A stretch of DNA of 11,210 nt from Candidatus Delongbacteria bacterium (lineage in GTDB: Bacteria; Delongbacteria; UBA4055), in contig JAQICF010000162.1 in assembly GCA_027858795.1 (NCBI GenBank), forward strand, positions 1 to 11,210, given 5' to 3'. Both the position numbers and the translations under genes were made by a program. Below the pieces are notes generated by a model that ran no database searches, had not been told where the DNA came from, and saw only the letters and a program-made list of their open reading frames with translations. This document shows positions 1-8,334 of the stretch, one piece after another (the stretch's first letter is position 1; every line of letters starts with the position of its first letter).

Positions 1-28
1 CGTGAATGTTTTGCATGTTTGATTCCAT
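1..28 (-). CDS. possible 5' end of a downstream gene, truncated by window edge
   Basis: After the TetR-family gene stops, the minus strand reads 9 nt and then an ATG (28-26) that stays open to the window edge as MESNMQNIH. No convincing Shine-Dalgarno precedes it. TetR regulators are often followed by the efflux or membrane genes they control, so a co-transcribed target gene is plausible. Nine residues cannot identify it, and it may not be a gene at all. Confidence 0.25.
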
Positions 29-37
29 ATTTTTAAT

Positions 38-676
38 TTATGAGGATATCATTTCCCAAAATATCTCAAATAGTTTCTTACTCTCTTTCTTTACATCAAT
101 TGAGGAATCAACCTCTGCAATAAAAGACATCCCTTCTATCATAGAATGATTCATCATAGCTAAATTTACAGGACTATAATTACTATTGATTATTCCTCTT
201 TCTTGCCCTTTTTTGAAGACGGACTCACTTACCGTTCTGTATCTCATTGTATCATGACTTATTCTATCTTTATACTTATCTGAATATTTTGATATCGTTA
301 ATAAAAATTCATTGTAAGTATATTTAAGGCTATTAATATTATCTTCATCTTTCAGCAATATTTTTTCAACATTTTTATAAATATAGATTGCTCCAAAAGA
401 TTTTTTAAGAAACTGCTTGATATCGGATTTGCATCTTTTAAAATATTCTTTACTCCAAGCTCCCATGGTTTCTGAAAAATAGTCAAGAACTGCCTCAACC
501 ATCATATCTTTATTTTTAAAATGATGATAGATTGCAGGCTTTGATATTCCTATTTCATCTGCGACATTTTGCATAGAGACATTATAAAAACCATTTTTCA
601 GAAAAAGCTTTAGAGCAATTTTAACGATCTTTTCTTTTGTGTTAATATTACTACTTTTATCATTTATTTCACTCAT
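38..676 (-). CDS. TetR/AcrR-family transcriptional regulator
   Basis: This is a one-component DNA-binding repressor of the TetR/AcrR type, acting in the cytoplasm as a dimer. Residues of about 15-62 (numbered from MSEIND) form the N-terminal helix-turn-helix domain, with the family pattern of an A-L-x-L-F helix, a G-F-x-x-V-S turn, and the recognition stretch ISKPAIYHHFKNK. The remaining 150 residues are the divergent helical ligand-binding and dimerisation domain, so the inducer cannot be read from sequence. An in-frame ATG five codons upstream (691-689) is possible, but GAGG at 689-686 sits 9 nt before the ATG at 676, so I prefer that start, giving 212 aa. An imperfect palindrome at about 740-761 over the predicted transcription start suggests autorepression. 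A 16-codon ORF overlaps the start codon. The target is probably itself and the gene beginning near position 28, but that is inference. Confidence 0.93.
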   Translation of the reverse strand: MSEINDKSSNINTKEKIVKIALKLFLKNGFYNVSMQNVADEIGISKPAIYHHFKNKDMMVEAVLDYFSETMGAWSKEYFKRCKSDIKQFLKKSFGAIYIYKNVEKILLKDEDNINSLKYTYNEFLLTISKYSDKYKDRISHDTMRYRTVSESVFKKGQERGIINSNYSPVNLAMMNHSMIEGMSFIAEVDSSIDVKKESKKLFEIFWEMISS

Positions 677-719
677 AATAATTATCCTCATTAAAAAAAC
701 ACATGATTGATTCCAACAT
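669..719 (-). CDS. possible 16-codon leader ORF overlapping the tetR start
   Basis: On the minus strand, ATG at 719-717 opens a short frame encoding MLESIMCFFNEDNYYE and closes with TGA at 671-669. It is preceded by GGGAGG (733-728) with an 8-nt spacer, the best ribosome-binding site in this intergenic region. Its stop codon lies inside the start of the TetR-family gene: the frames overlap by 8 nt (ATGAGTGA). That geometry would allow translational coupling, with ribosomes finishing the leader and restarting on the regulator. The regulator's own GAGG lies within the leader ORF. A peptide this short has no recognisable family, and a chance ORF behind a purine-rich stretch cannot be excluded. 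The TATTATAA just downstream of GGGAGG could instead be a -10 element, which would remove the ORF's ribosome-binding site from the transcript. Confidence 0.35.
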   Translation of the reverse strand: MLESIMCFFNEDNYYE

Positions 720-727
720 TTATAATA

Positions 728-733
728 CCTCCC
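728..733 (-). promoter_or_regulatory. strong Shine-Dalgarno-like GGGAGG upstream of the leader ORF
   Basis: GGGAGG is read on the minus strand, 8 nt before the ATG at 719. It is too far (51 nt) from the regulator's preferred ATG at 676 to serve it directly, which is why it points to the short ORF. It stands out as G-rich in very AT-rich DNA. Confidence 0.4.
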
Positions 734-739
734 GGAACA

Positions 740-761
740 ACCTACTTAACGGTCGGTAGGT
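740..761. promoter_or_regulatory. inverted-repeat operator candidate for the TetR-family regulator
   Basis: The minus strand holds CCTACCGACCGTTAAGTAGG (760-741), flanked so that the outer arms ACCTAC and GTAGGT are perfect 6-bp inverted repeats around a 10-bp centre. Seven of ten positions match across the full 20-bp dyad. Size, G/C-rich CCGACCG core and position just upstream of a TetR-family gene fit the operators such proteins use. It would overlap the transcription start predicted from the promoter candidate at 766-794, which suits repression by blocking RNA polymerase. Confidence 0.5.
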
Positions 762-765
762 GAAG

Positions 766-794
766 AATTTAAATATTTTATTTTACAATATCAA
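766..794 (-). promoter_or_regulatory. candidate promoter for the tetR transcript
   Basis: On the minus strand TTGATA (794-789) and TAAATT (771-766) are separated by 17 bp, a reasonable sigma-70-type match, and would start transcription near 759, inside the operator candidate. The DNA is very AT-rich, so chance matches are common, and some FCB bacteria use different promoter motifs. The rest of the ligA-tetR gap shows no GC-rich hairpin after the ligA stop, so read-through from ligA is also possible. Confidence 0.35.
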
Positions 795-871
795 GCATTA
801 TTTTAAACATACTAATAATTTATGAAGTTTTTTTTAAAATAATTGACATACTTTAATCAAAAACACTATAT

Positions 872-3674
<2,803 letters not shown>

Positions 3675-3676
3675 CT

Positions 3677-4858
3677 TTAATAATCCATTACACATCTAAA
3701 ACCAACATTATTTCCCTTCCATTTCTTACCTTTGATATCTCTTTTGGAAACTGTTAATGCTGATTTAAGATCTTTCCAGCTACCACCACGAATTATTCTA
3801 TATTCCTCACCAAACTCTTCTTCAAGCTTACCACCAGGATAAGGTTCCGGTATAGAAGATGTCCATTCAGCAACATTTCCTGAAAAATCGTATAACTTAA
3901 AATCATTTTCGCCATAACTTTTAACATCAAATGGTCCATCAAGTGTAGGATTCAAGTCATAACAAGCCTGCTTAGGGGTTATTTCATTACTATAAGGATA
4001 TTTCAGTCCAACTAAACCTCCACGAGCAGCCTTTTCCCATTCTTGCTCTGTTGGCAAACGTTTACCAGCCCATTTTGCGTATGCTTCCGCGTCTTCGTAA
4101 GATACACCTATAATAGGTTGTTTAGGACTATTGAACCTATCCGATCTTATTCTATCTGGCAAGCTGTAACCAGTTTCTTCAACAAATATTCTAAATTGCT
4201 GTAGAGTCACCTCATGCTCATCAATATAGAATTCTTTAATATACACTTTATGAACAGGACTCTCATTGGGTCCTTCAAAATTACTACCAATAGAAACCTC
4301 ATCAGCCGGGATTAAAACCATATTCATATTATCCTTTAATGCTGTATAATATTGCATTTCTCTTTTTATCCTCTTAATCACTGGTTTTTTAGGTTTTGAT
4401 TCTTTAGGTTTGTTCTTAGCTAATTTGGCTGCTTCTTCTTTTTTCTTCTTTTCTTCTTCTAGACGCTTTCTTTCTGCTTCATTTTTTGCTTCTGGATCAA
4501 GATTCATTATAAATTCATTAAGCAAACTGTCGCATAATATTACATATTCTCCAATTGTTTCATTCTTTTTTAAATCTTCAACATATTGTTTACCTGCGCT
4601 TGTAAAATGCAAGAAGTATATAGCTCCACCTAATATGATCAATAACAGAATAAATAATTTTCCAAGATTACCTGATTTCTTCTCACCAGCAGGTTTTTGC
4701 TTCTTTGCAGAAGATCCTTTTGAGGCATATTTGCTTGCCGGTTTTTGTACTGCTTGCTTTTTTTCAGGTTTAGAGGAAGCAGCAGCTAATTTAATTCCAC
4801 AATTAACACACGTTTTTGCATCATTTGAATTGAGTGTATTACATTTTTTACATATCAT
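3677..4858 (-). CDS. membrane-anchored zinc-ribbon protein with a formylglycine-generating-enzyme-like (SUMF1) domain
   Basis: The 393-aa product combines four parts. Residues 1-24 form a short zinc ribbon (C3, C6, C17, C20). A Lys/Ser/Ala-rich linker follows. A single hydrophobic helix lies at about 67-86, preceded by Lys residues, which predicts the ribbon in the cytoplasm and the rest outside the membrane. A highly charged, probably coiled-coil stretch (about 122-160) leads to an FGE/SUMF1 domain at about 178-393. That domain shows MVLIPADEVSIGS, the EVT segment, GVSYEDAEAYAKWAGKRLPTE, EWEKAARGG, DFSGNVAEWT, IIRGGSW and the closing NNVGFRCV. The paired cysteines that bind copper in true formylglycine-generating enzymes are absent from the C-terminal part, so sulfatase activation is unlikely; related domains act in ligand binding, signalling or other chemistry. 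The start is supported by GAGG 8 nt upstream of the ATG. It is the first gene of the apparent operon with the glycosylase and ligA. Its biological role is unknown. Confidence 0.85.
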   Translation of the reverse strand: MICKKCNTLNSNDAKTCVNCGIKLAAASSKPEKKQAVQKPASKYASKGSSAKKQKPAGEKKSGNLGKLFILLLIILGGAIYFLHFTSAGKQYVEDLKKNETIGEYVILCDSLLNEFIMNLDPEAKNEAERKRLEEEKKKKEEAAKLAKNKPKESKPKKPVIKRIKREMQYYTALKDNMNMVLIPADEVSIGSNFEGPNESPVHKVYIKEFYIDEHEVTLQQFRIFVEETGYSLPDRIRSDRFNSPKQPIIGVSYEDAEAYAKWAGKRLPTEQEWEKAARGGLVGLKYPYSNEITPKQACYDLNPTLDGPFDVKSYGENDFKLYDFSGNVAEWTSSIPEPYPGGKLEEEFGEEYRIIRGGSWKDLKSALTVSKRDIKGKKWKGNNVGFRCVMDY

Positions 4859-4866
4859 AAATTTAA

Positions 4867-4870
4867 CCTC
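4867..4870 (-). promoter_or_regulatory. Shine-Dalgarno fixing the start of the SUMF1-like gene
   Basis: GAGG on the minus strand lies 8 nt before the ATG at 4858 and supports that start. The neighbouring TATAAT (4876-4871) looks like a perfect -10, but transcription from it would begin downstream of this site, so I did not call it a promoter. The true promoter should lie between here and the terminator at 4955. Confidence 0.6.
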
Positions 4871-4954
4871 ATTATAACACTTATATTAATTTTGTTAAAT
4901 TAACCATTTTTTTTGCTTAATTTCAAGAACAAAGATATTTATTTTTAATGTATC

Positions 4955-4989
4955 AAAAAAAGGGTTAAGCTATGCTTAACCCTTTTTTT
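4955..4989. terminator. intrinsic, bidirectional-looking terminator at the end of the alpha operon
   Basis: A perfect 16-bp inverted repeat: seven A, then GGGTTAAGC, a TAT loop, GCTTAACCC, and seven T. The 9-bp stem followed by a U-run works on either strand. On the minus strand it starts 3 nt after the tRNA-Pro 3' end and about 140 nt after the rplQ stop, so it most likely closes the ribosomal-protein/tRNA transcript and insulates the SUMF1-like gene downstream. Confidence 0.92.
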
Positions 4990-4992
4990 CTG

Positions 4993-5067
4993 TCGGGGCG
5001 AGAAGATTCGAACTTCCGACCCCCTGCTCCCAAGGCAGGTGCGCTAACCGGACTGCGCTACGCCCCG
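4993..5067 (-). tRNA. tRNA-Pro (anticodon UGG)
   Basis: The minus strand folds into a 75-nt cloverleaf. The acceptor stem is CGGGGCG paired with CGCCCCG, with discriminator A. The D arm has GCGC pairs, the anticodon stem is CCTGC/GCAGG around the loop CTTGGGA (anticodon TGG), and the T arm has loop TTCGAAT. The UGG anticodon reads CCA and CCG and, when modified, all four proline codons. The 3' CCA is not encoded (the sequence continues CAG after the discriminator), so CCA must be added by the nucleotidyltransferase. The gene lies 60 nt downstream of rplQ with no terminator between them, and the intrinsic terminator follows almost at once. It is therefore probably processed from the end of the ribosomal-protein transcript, although a private promoter cannot be ruled out. 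Confidence 0.97.
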
Positions 5068-5085
5068 AACAAGACTGCTAAATTT

Positions 5086-5103
5086 AATCGAATCAATTCG
5101 ATT
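5086..5103. repeat. short perfect inverted repeat between rplQ and tRNA-Pro
   Basis: AATCGAAT and ATTCGATT flank a 2-nt centre, giving a hairpin of about seven pairs with a four-base loop. No U-run follows on the minus strand, so it is not a terminator. It sits 19 nt before the tRNA 5' end and could mark a processing site or a 3' stability hairpin for rplQ. The function is a guess. Confidence 0.5.
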
Positions 5104-5127
5104 TTCCAAGGTTTTTTTTACCTTTTT

Positions 5128-5739
5128 TTACTTTTCTTCAGCTGAGTCGTTTTTTTTCTCTTTAACAGGCTCAACCTTAGCTTCTTCAACCTTAGCTTCT
5201 TCAACCTTAGTTTCTTCAACCTTAGCTTCTTCAACCTTAGCTTCTTCAACCTTAGCTTCTTCAACCTTAGCTTCTTCAACCTTAGTTTCTTTAGCTTTAG
5301 TTTCTTCGGCTTTAGTTTCTTTAGCTTTAGTTTCTTCGGCTTTAGTTTTAACTGTTTTGTTGTCAGAAGTTTGTACTTCACTGTCAAATTCAACTAATTG
5401 AATTACCGCAACTTCCGCAGCATCACCTTTTCTTGTTCCGAGTTTAAAAACTCTTGTATACCCACCATTTCTTTCTTTATAGTTAGGTGAAATATCATTA
5501 AAAAGTCTGAATACTACTTCTTTATGTTTAAGAAACTTCAAAGCTTGTCTTAAGGAATTCAAATCACCCTTTTTACCAAGTGTGATCATTTTTTCAGCAT
5601 ACTTTCTTAGCTCTTTAGCCTTAGCCAAAGTAGTTTTTATCTGCTTATGTTCGAATAGCTGTGCAGACAAGTTGCTAAACATTGCTTTCCTATGACTAGC
5701 TGTTCTACTAAATTTTCTGCCTTTTACATTGTGACGCAT
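5128..5739 (-). CDS. rplQ: 50S ribosomal protein L17 with pentapeptide-repeat tail
   Basis: L17 binds 23S rRNA near the peptide exit region of the large subunit. Residues 1 to about 120 are a complete, ordinary L17 core, opening with MRHNVKGRKFSRTASHRKAMF and containing the TTLAKAKELRKYAEKMITLGKKGD stretch in slightly interrupted form and GGYTRVFKLGTRKGD. The usual bacterial protein is about 115-130 residues; this one runs to 203. The extra part (about 125-203) is almost only Lys, Glu, Ala, Val and Thr, and residues of about 130-190 are twelve tandem pentapeptides of the EAKVE/ETKAK type. Lys/Glu/Ala-rich L17 tails are known in Bacteroidota and relatives. The core should be functional; the tail is likely exposed and either helical or disordered. 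AGAGGGA provides the ribosome-binding site and overlaps the end of rpoA, 12 nt away. Confidence 0.97.
   Translation of the reverse strand: MRHNVKGRKFSRTASHRKAMFSNLSAQLFEHKQIKTTLAKAKELRKYAEKMITLGKKGDLNSLRQALKFLKHKEVVFRLFNDISPNYKERNGGYTRVFKLGTRKGDAAEVAVIQLVEFDSEVQTSDNKTVKTKAEETKAKETKAEETKAKETKVEEAKVEEAKVEEAKVEEAKVEETKVEEAKVEEAKVEPVKEKKNDSAEEK
5171..5350 (-). repeat. 15-bp tandem repeat (12 units) inside rplQ
   Basis: On the plus strand the unit is TCAACCTTAGCTTCT. Eight consecutive units (5171-5290) match it with at most one change: six are identical and two have T for C at one position. Four more divergent units (5291-5350) alternate TTAGCTTTAGTTTCT with TCGGCTTTAGTTTCT, making a 30-bp superunit. 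The unit length is a multiple of three, so gain or loss of copies keeps the L17 frame open. Synonymous positions are conserved too, which points to recent slippage or unequal recombination rather than only protein-level selection. Confidence 0.95.
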
Positions 5740-5751
5740 TTTATTATCCCT

Positions 5752-6750
5752 CTATCCTTTCTTTTTCTTACTCTGAGAATCGTTAAGATACTTATCAACA
5801 TCCATTCCAAATTCAAGCGATTTTTCTTTAAGTACCTTATTTAGCTCAGCAAGTGATTTTTTACCGAAATTTCTAAATTTCAACATCTCACTTTCTTTCT
5901 TTCGAGCTAATTCTCCAATAGTTTTTACTTTAGCATCTGTTAAGCAGTTATATGATCTCACTGATAATTCAAGCTCATCGATCGACATTTTAAGTAAATT
6001 TCTTTTCTTAATAATATCTGGATCTTCGTCTTCAAATGCGTCAGTATCTTCTTCTACTTCAAATTTGATAAAGAGATTAATGTGATCTCTTAAAATTTGA
6101 CTTGCATAAGTAATTGCCTCTTCTGGTGTGGTTGAAGCATCAGTATAAACTTCAAGTGTAAGTTTCTCATAATCAGTTCTGTCACCAACTCTTGTACTAT
6201 CAATATTATAACTAACTTTTAATATTGGCGAAAATACTGAATCAATTGCTATAGTACCGATAGGATCGTTATCATCTCTATTCCCATCTGATGAAACATA
6301 TCCACGTCCTAATTTAATATTCAACTCAATACTAAATTCTGAATCTTCATTTAATGTAGCTATAACAAAATCAGGATTGAAAACACCAACTTCTCCACCA
6401 GAAGCGTCTTCAATATCTTTTGCAGTAAAAACTTTAGGGCCCTTTAAGTTAACAGTAACTTTTGAAGTTCTTCCCTCATTAAGCTTTAGTTTTACTTGCT
6501 TTAAATTCAATATCATTATTGCAACGTCTTCCTTTACACCTTCAATGCTTGAAAACTCATGCAAGATGTTATCAATTTTGATACTATAAATAGCCGCGCC
6601 TTGTATTGAAGAAAGGAGTACTCTCTTCATAGCATGGCCTATCGTTATTCCATAACCTCTTTCAAGAGGTGAGACAATAAATTTACCATAATTGTCCTTT
6701 AAAGTCTTAATTTCCAACGACTCTGGTATTTTAAAAGGTAATACAGCCAT
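5752..6750 (-). CDS. rpoA: DNA-directed RNA polymerase subunit alpha
   Basis: The alpha subunit dimerises to nucleate assembly of core RNA polymerase and contacts promoter UP elements and activators. Its 332 residues are of normal length. The N-terminal domain (about 1-235) shows FIVSPLERGYGITIGHAMKR, the conserved dimer-interface region, then SSIQGAA and the HEFSSIEGVKEDV segment. A strongly acidic linker (around 236-250) joins the C-terminal domain (about 253-312), which contains IDELELSVRSYNCL, with the arginine used for DNA contact, TIGELA, and the helix-hairpin-helix FGKKSLAELNKVL. A Lys-rich tail ends the protein. It follows rpsD by 12 nt and precedes rplQ by 12 nt, the standard alpha-operon order. 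The Shine-Dalgarno is weak (GAGAG). Confidence 0.98.
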   Translation of the reverse strand: MAVLPFKIPESLEIKTLKDNYGKFIVSPLERGYGITIGHAMKRVLLSSIQGAAIYSIKIDNILHEFSSIEGVKEDVAIMILNLKQVKLKLNEGRTSKVTVNLKGPKVFTAKDIEDASGGEVGVFNPDFVIATLNEDSEFSIELNIKLGRGYVSSDGNRDDNDPIGTIAIDSVFSPILKVSYNIDSTRVGDRTDYEKLTLEVYTDASTTPEEAITYASQILRDHINLFIKFEVEEDTDAFEDEDPDIIKKRNLLKMSIDELELSVRSYNCLTDAKVKTIGELARKKESEMLKFRNFGKKSLAELNKVLKEKSLEFGMDVDKYLNDSQSKKKKG

Positions 6751-6762
6751 TTTTCTCTCGCA

Positions 6763-7380
6763 TTATTTTGAGTAAAGTTCGACAATCAATTGTTCGTTGA
6801 TTTTTACCATAATGTCTTCTCTTTTAGGTGTTTCGAGAAGTGATCCTTCTAAAGTAGCTTTATCCACTTTTAAGTATGGTCTTGGATTTTCACTAACTCT
6901 TTTAAGAGATTCGTGAATAATTTCCATCTTTTGAGACTTTGGTCTAACAGAAATAACATCGCCAACTTTTACTAAAAAAGATGGTATGTTCGTTGATATT
7001 CCATTTACCAATAAATGCTTATGACCCACAAGTTGCCTTGCTGCTCTCTGACTAGGAGCAAACCCTAAACGGTATGCAAGCGTGTCAAGTCTACACTCTA
7101 GCCTAATGATAAGGTTTTCACCTGTAATTCCCTTATCCTTTTTAGCTTTATCATAAGTATTTCTGAATTGTTTTTCTAATAATCCGAAAATATATTTTGC
7201 TTTTTGCTTTTCTCTTAGCTGTAAAGCATATTCTGATAATCTCTTTCTTCTTCCATCTGCTCCATGCTGTCCAGGTGCATATGGTTTTTTCTGAAGAATT
7301 TTATCATATTTCGGATTACCGAAGATGTTTTCTCCATACTTTCTAGTAATCTTTCCCCTAGGAGTTAAATTTCTTGCCAT
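6763..7380 (-). CDS. rpsD: 30S ribosomal protein S4
   Basis: S4 is a primary 16S rRNA binder that nucleates assembly of the 30S body and in several bacteria represses its own operon. The 205-aa product starts MARNLTPRGKITRKYGENIF and carries KKPYAPGQHG, the LREKQKAKYIFGLLEKQFRN helix, and an S4 RNA-binding domain from about residue 95 to 158 (RLDTLAYRLGFAPSQRAARQLVGHKH, then GDVISV). The N-terminal zinc-binding cysteines found in some S4 proteins are absent, so this is the zinc-independent form. GGAG lies 9 nt upstream of the ATG; rpsK ends 21 nt before it. Confidence 0.98.
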   Translation of the reverse strand: MARNLTPRGKITRKYGENIFGNPKYDKILQKKPYAPGQHGADGRRKRLSEYALQLREKQKAKYIFGLLEKQFRNTYDKAKKDKGITGENLIIRLECRLDTLAYRLGFAPSQRAARQLVGHKHLLVNGISTNIPSFLVKVGDVISVRPKSQKMEIIHESLKRVSENPRPYLKVDKATLEGSLLETPKREDIMVKINEQLIVELYSK

Positions 7381-7401
7381 TGTTCAATTCTCCGATACTT
7401 A

Positions 7402-7791
7402 TTAAATTCTTCTTTTTTTCTTAGGTCTACAACCATTGTGCGGAACTGGTGTTATATCTTTTATCGAAAGGATTTCTAACCCGGCTGCGCTAAGAGATCT
7501 AATTGAAGATTCTCTTCCTGAACCAGGGCCTTTTACTATAACATGTACCTTTTTCAGTCCTAGATTAATTGCTTCTTTAGTAATTTGTTCACTAGCTTGA
7601 GTTGCAACAAAACTAGTATTCTTCTTAGAACCTTTTGTGAATTTTCCACCACTAGACCAATTTATGATATTTCCGTAGCTATCAGACAGGCATATGATCG
7701 TATTGTTAAAAGTTGCCTTTATGTGTGCAACACCTATCGCTTCTACTTTTTCTTTCTTTTTTAGCTTTTTTCTTTTTTTTGCTACTGCCAA
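7402..7791 (-). CDS. rpsK: 30S ribosomal protein S11 (TTG start)
   Basis: S11 lies on the 30S platform near the E-site side of the mRNA path. The 129-aa product has a very basic N-terminus ([11 protein letters not shown]), the core [14 protein letters not shown], the signature [13 protein letters not shown], and the conserved end [15 protein letters not shown]. The start codon is TTG at 7791-7789. No nearby in-frame ATG exists, the MAVAKK opening is what the family shows, and GGGAGGG lies 4 nt upstream. The reading frame begins 31 nt after the rpsM stop. Confidence 0.97.
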   Translation of the reverse strand: MAVAKKRKKLKKKEKVEAIGVAHIKATFNNTIICLSDSYGNIINWSSGGKFTKGSKKNTSFVATQASEQITKEAINLGLKKVHVIVKGPGSGRESSIRSLSAAGLEILSIKDITPVPHNGCRPKKKRRI

Positions 7792-7795
7792 GTTG

Positions 7796-7802
7796 CCCTC
7801 CC
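7796..7802 (-). promoter_or_regulatory. strong ribosome-binding site for the TTG start of rpsK
   Basis: GGGAGGG on the minus strand, with its GGAGG core 5 nt before the TTG at 7791. It compensates for the weak initiation codon and confirms the start. Confidence 0.75.
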
Positions 7803-7822
7803 TTGAGCAAAATAATTAAAGT

Positions 7823-8194
7823 CTATAATTTCTTCTTTTTAATAGCCATTTTCTTCTTGCCTTTTCTGGTACGAGCATTAGTTTTAGTTCTTTGCCCATT
7901 TACAGGTAAACCTTTTCTATGACGAACACCTCTGTAATTACCAATATCCATCAATCTCTTGATAGCCAATTTTGTTTGAGTTCTTAATGTCCCCTCAATA
8001 ACATATTCATCGGTAATTGTCTTTCTGATAATATCAATTTCTTCTTCTGTCAGATCCTTGATCTTCTTGTCATAATTAATCTTCAAATTGTCAAGAATTT
8101 CTTTTGAAGTTGAACGTCCTATACCATAGATATAAGTTAATCCTATTTCTACTCTTTTATTTGTAGGTAGATCTACACCAGCTATACGAGCCAA
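7823..8194 (-). CDS. rpsM: 30S ribosomal protein S13 (TTG start)
   Basis: S13 sits in the 30S head and contacts the P-site tRNA and the large subunit. The 123-aa product shows the normal opening [20 protein letters not shown], the helix-two-turn-helix with [19 protein letters not shown], and the conserved [25 protein letters not shown], followed by a Lys-rich tail that reaches the tRNA site. The initiation codon is TTG (8194-8192), supported by AAGGAGG with a 6-nt spacer and by alignment with the family start. Its Shine-Dalgarno overlaps the rpmJ stop codon (TAAGGAGG), 11 nt before the start, so the two genes are probably translated together. Confidence 0.97.
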   Translation of the reverse strand: MARIAGVDLPTNKRVEIGLTYIYGIGRSTSKEILDNLKINYDKKIKDLTEEEIDIIRKTITDEYVIEGTLRTQTKLAIKRLMDIGNYRGVRHRKGLPVNGQRTKTNARTRKGKKKMAIKKKKL

Positions 8195-8200
8195 ATTTTT

Positions 8201-8207
8201 CCTCCTT
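8201..8207 (-). promoter_or_regulatory. ribosome-binding site for rpsM overlapping the rpmJ stop
   Basis: AAGGAGG on the minus strand is a near-perfect anti-16S match, 6 nt before the TTG start of rpsM. Its first two bases belong to the rpmJ TAA. Confidence 0.8.
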
Positions 8208-8319
8208 AGCCTTGTCTTTGCTTATGTCTTTTTGTTTTACAGATTACACGTACAACACCATTTCTTTTAATGATCTTGCAGTGTTCACATATTTTCTTTA
8301 CAGATGCTCTGACTTTCAT
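8206..8319 (-). CDS. rpmJ: 50S ribosomal protein L36
   Basis: This 37-codon gene reads [20 protein letters not shown] at its start and ends in [10 protein letters not shown]. It is a complete L36, the smallest large-subunit protein, and binds 23S rRNA. C11, C14, C27 and H32 form the zinc ribbon, so this is the zinc-containing (C+) form. Length is exactly that expected. CAGGAG lies 9 nt upstream of the ATG; the infA stop is 15 nt upstream. Its position between infA and rpsM is the standard one. Confidence 0.97.
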   Translation of the reverse strand: MKVRASVKKICEHCKIIKRNGVVRVICKTKRHKQRQG

Positions 8320-8334
8320 TTTGATACTCCTGAA

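Noticed and set aside
780..871. Terminator after ligA
   Set aside because: The stretch is almost pure A/T with scattered T-runs but no stem with G/C pairs before a U-run on the minus strand.
3677..4858. Calling this gene a formylglycine-generating sulfatase-activating enzyme
   Set aside because: The SUMF1 fold is clear, but the paired active-site cysteines are absent, and no sulfatase gene is nearby.
4871..4876. TATAAT as a promoter -10 for the SUMF1-like gene
   Set aside because: It lies only 12 nt from the ATG. Transcription from it would start downstream of the Shine-Dalgarno at 4867-4870, which would remove the ribosome-binding site.
4410..4877. 155-codon plus-strand ORF rich in Phe and Ser
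   Set aside because: It is the antisense of the Lys/Glu-rich linker and N-terminus of the SUMF1-like gene, a common artefact in AT-rich coding DNA. It has no recognisable domain.
5108..5124. AAGGT/ACCTT hairpin with nearby T-runs, as a second terminator after rplQ
   Set aside because: On the coding (minus) strand the flanks are A-runs, not U-runs, and the stem has only five pairs. It would not terminate rplQ transcription.
5118..5393. 91-codon minus-strand ORF of Leu-Lys-Arg pentapeptides
   Set aside because: It is the 15-bp tandem repeat of rplQ read in another frame. The rplQ frame continues from a full L17 core, so this one is a shadow.
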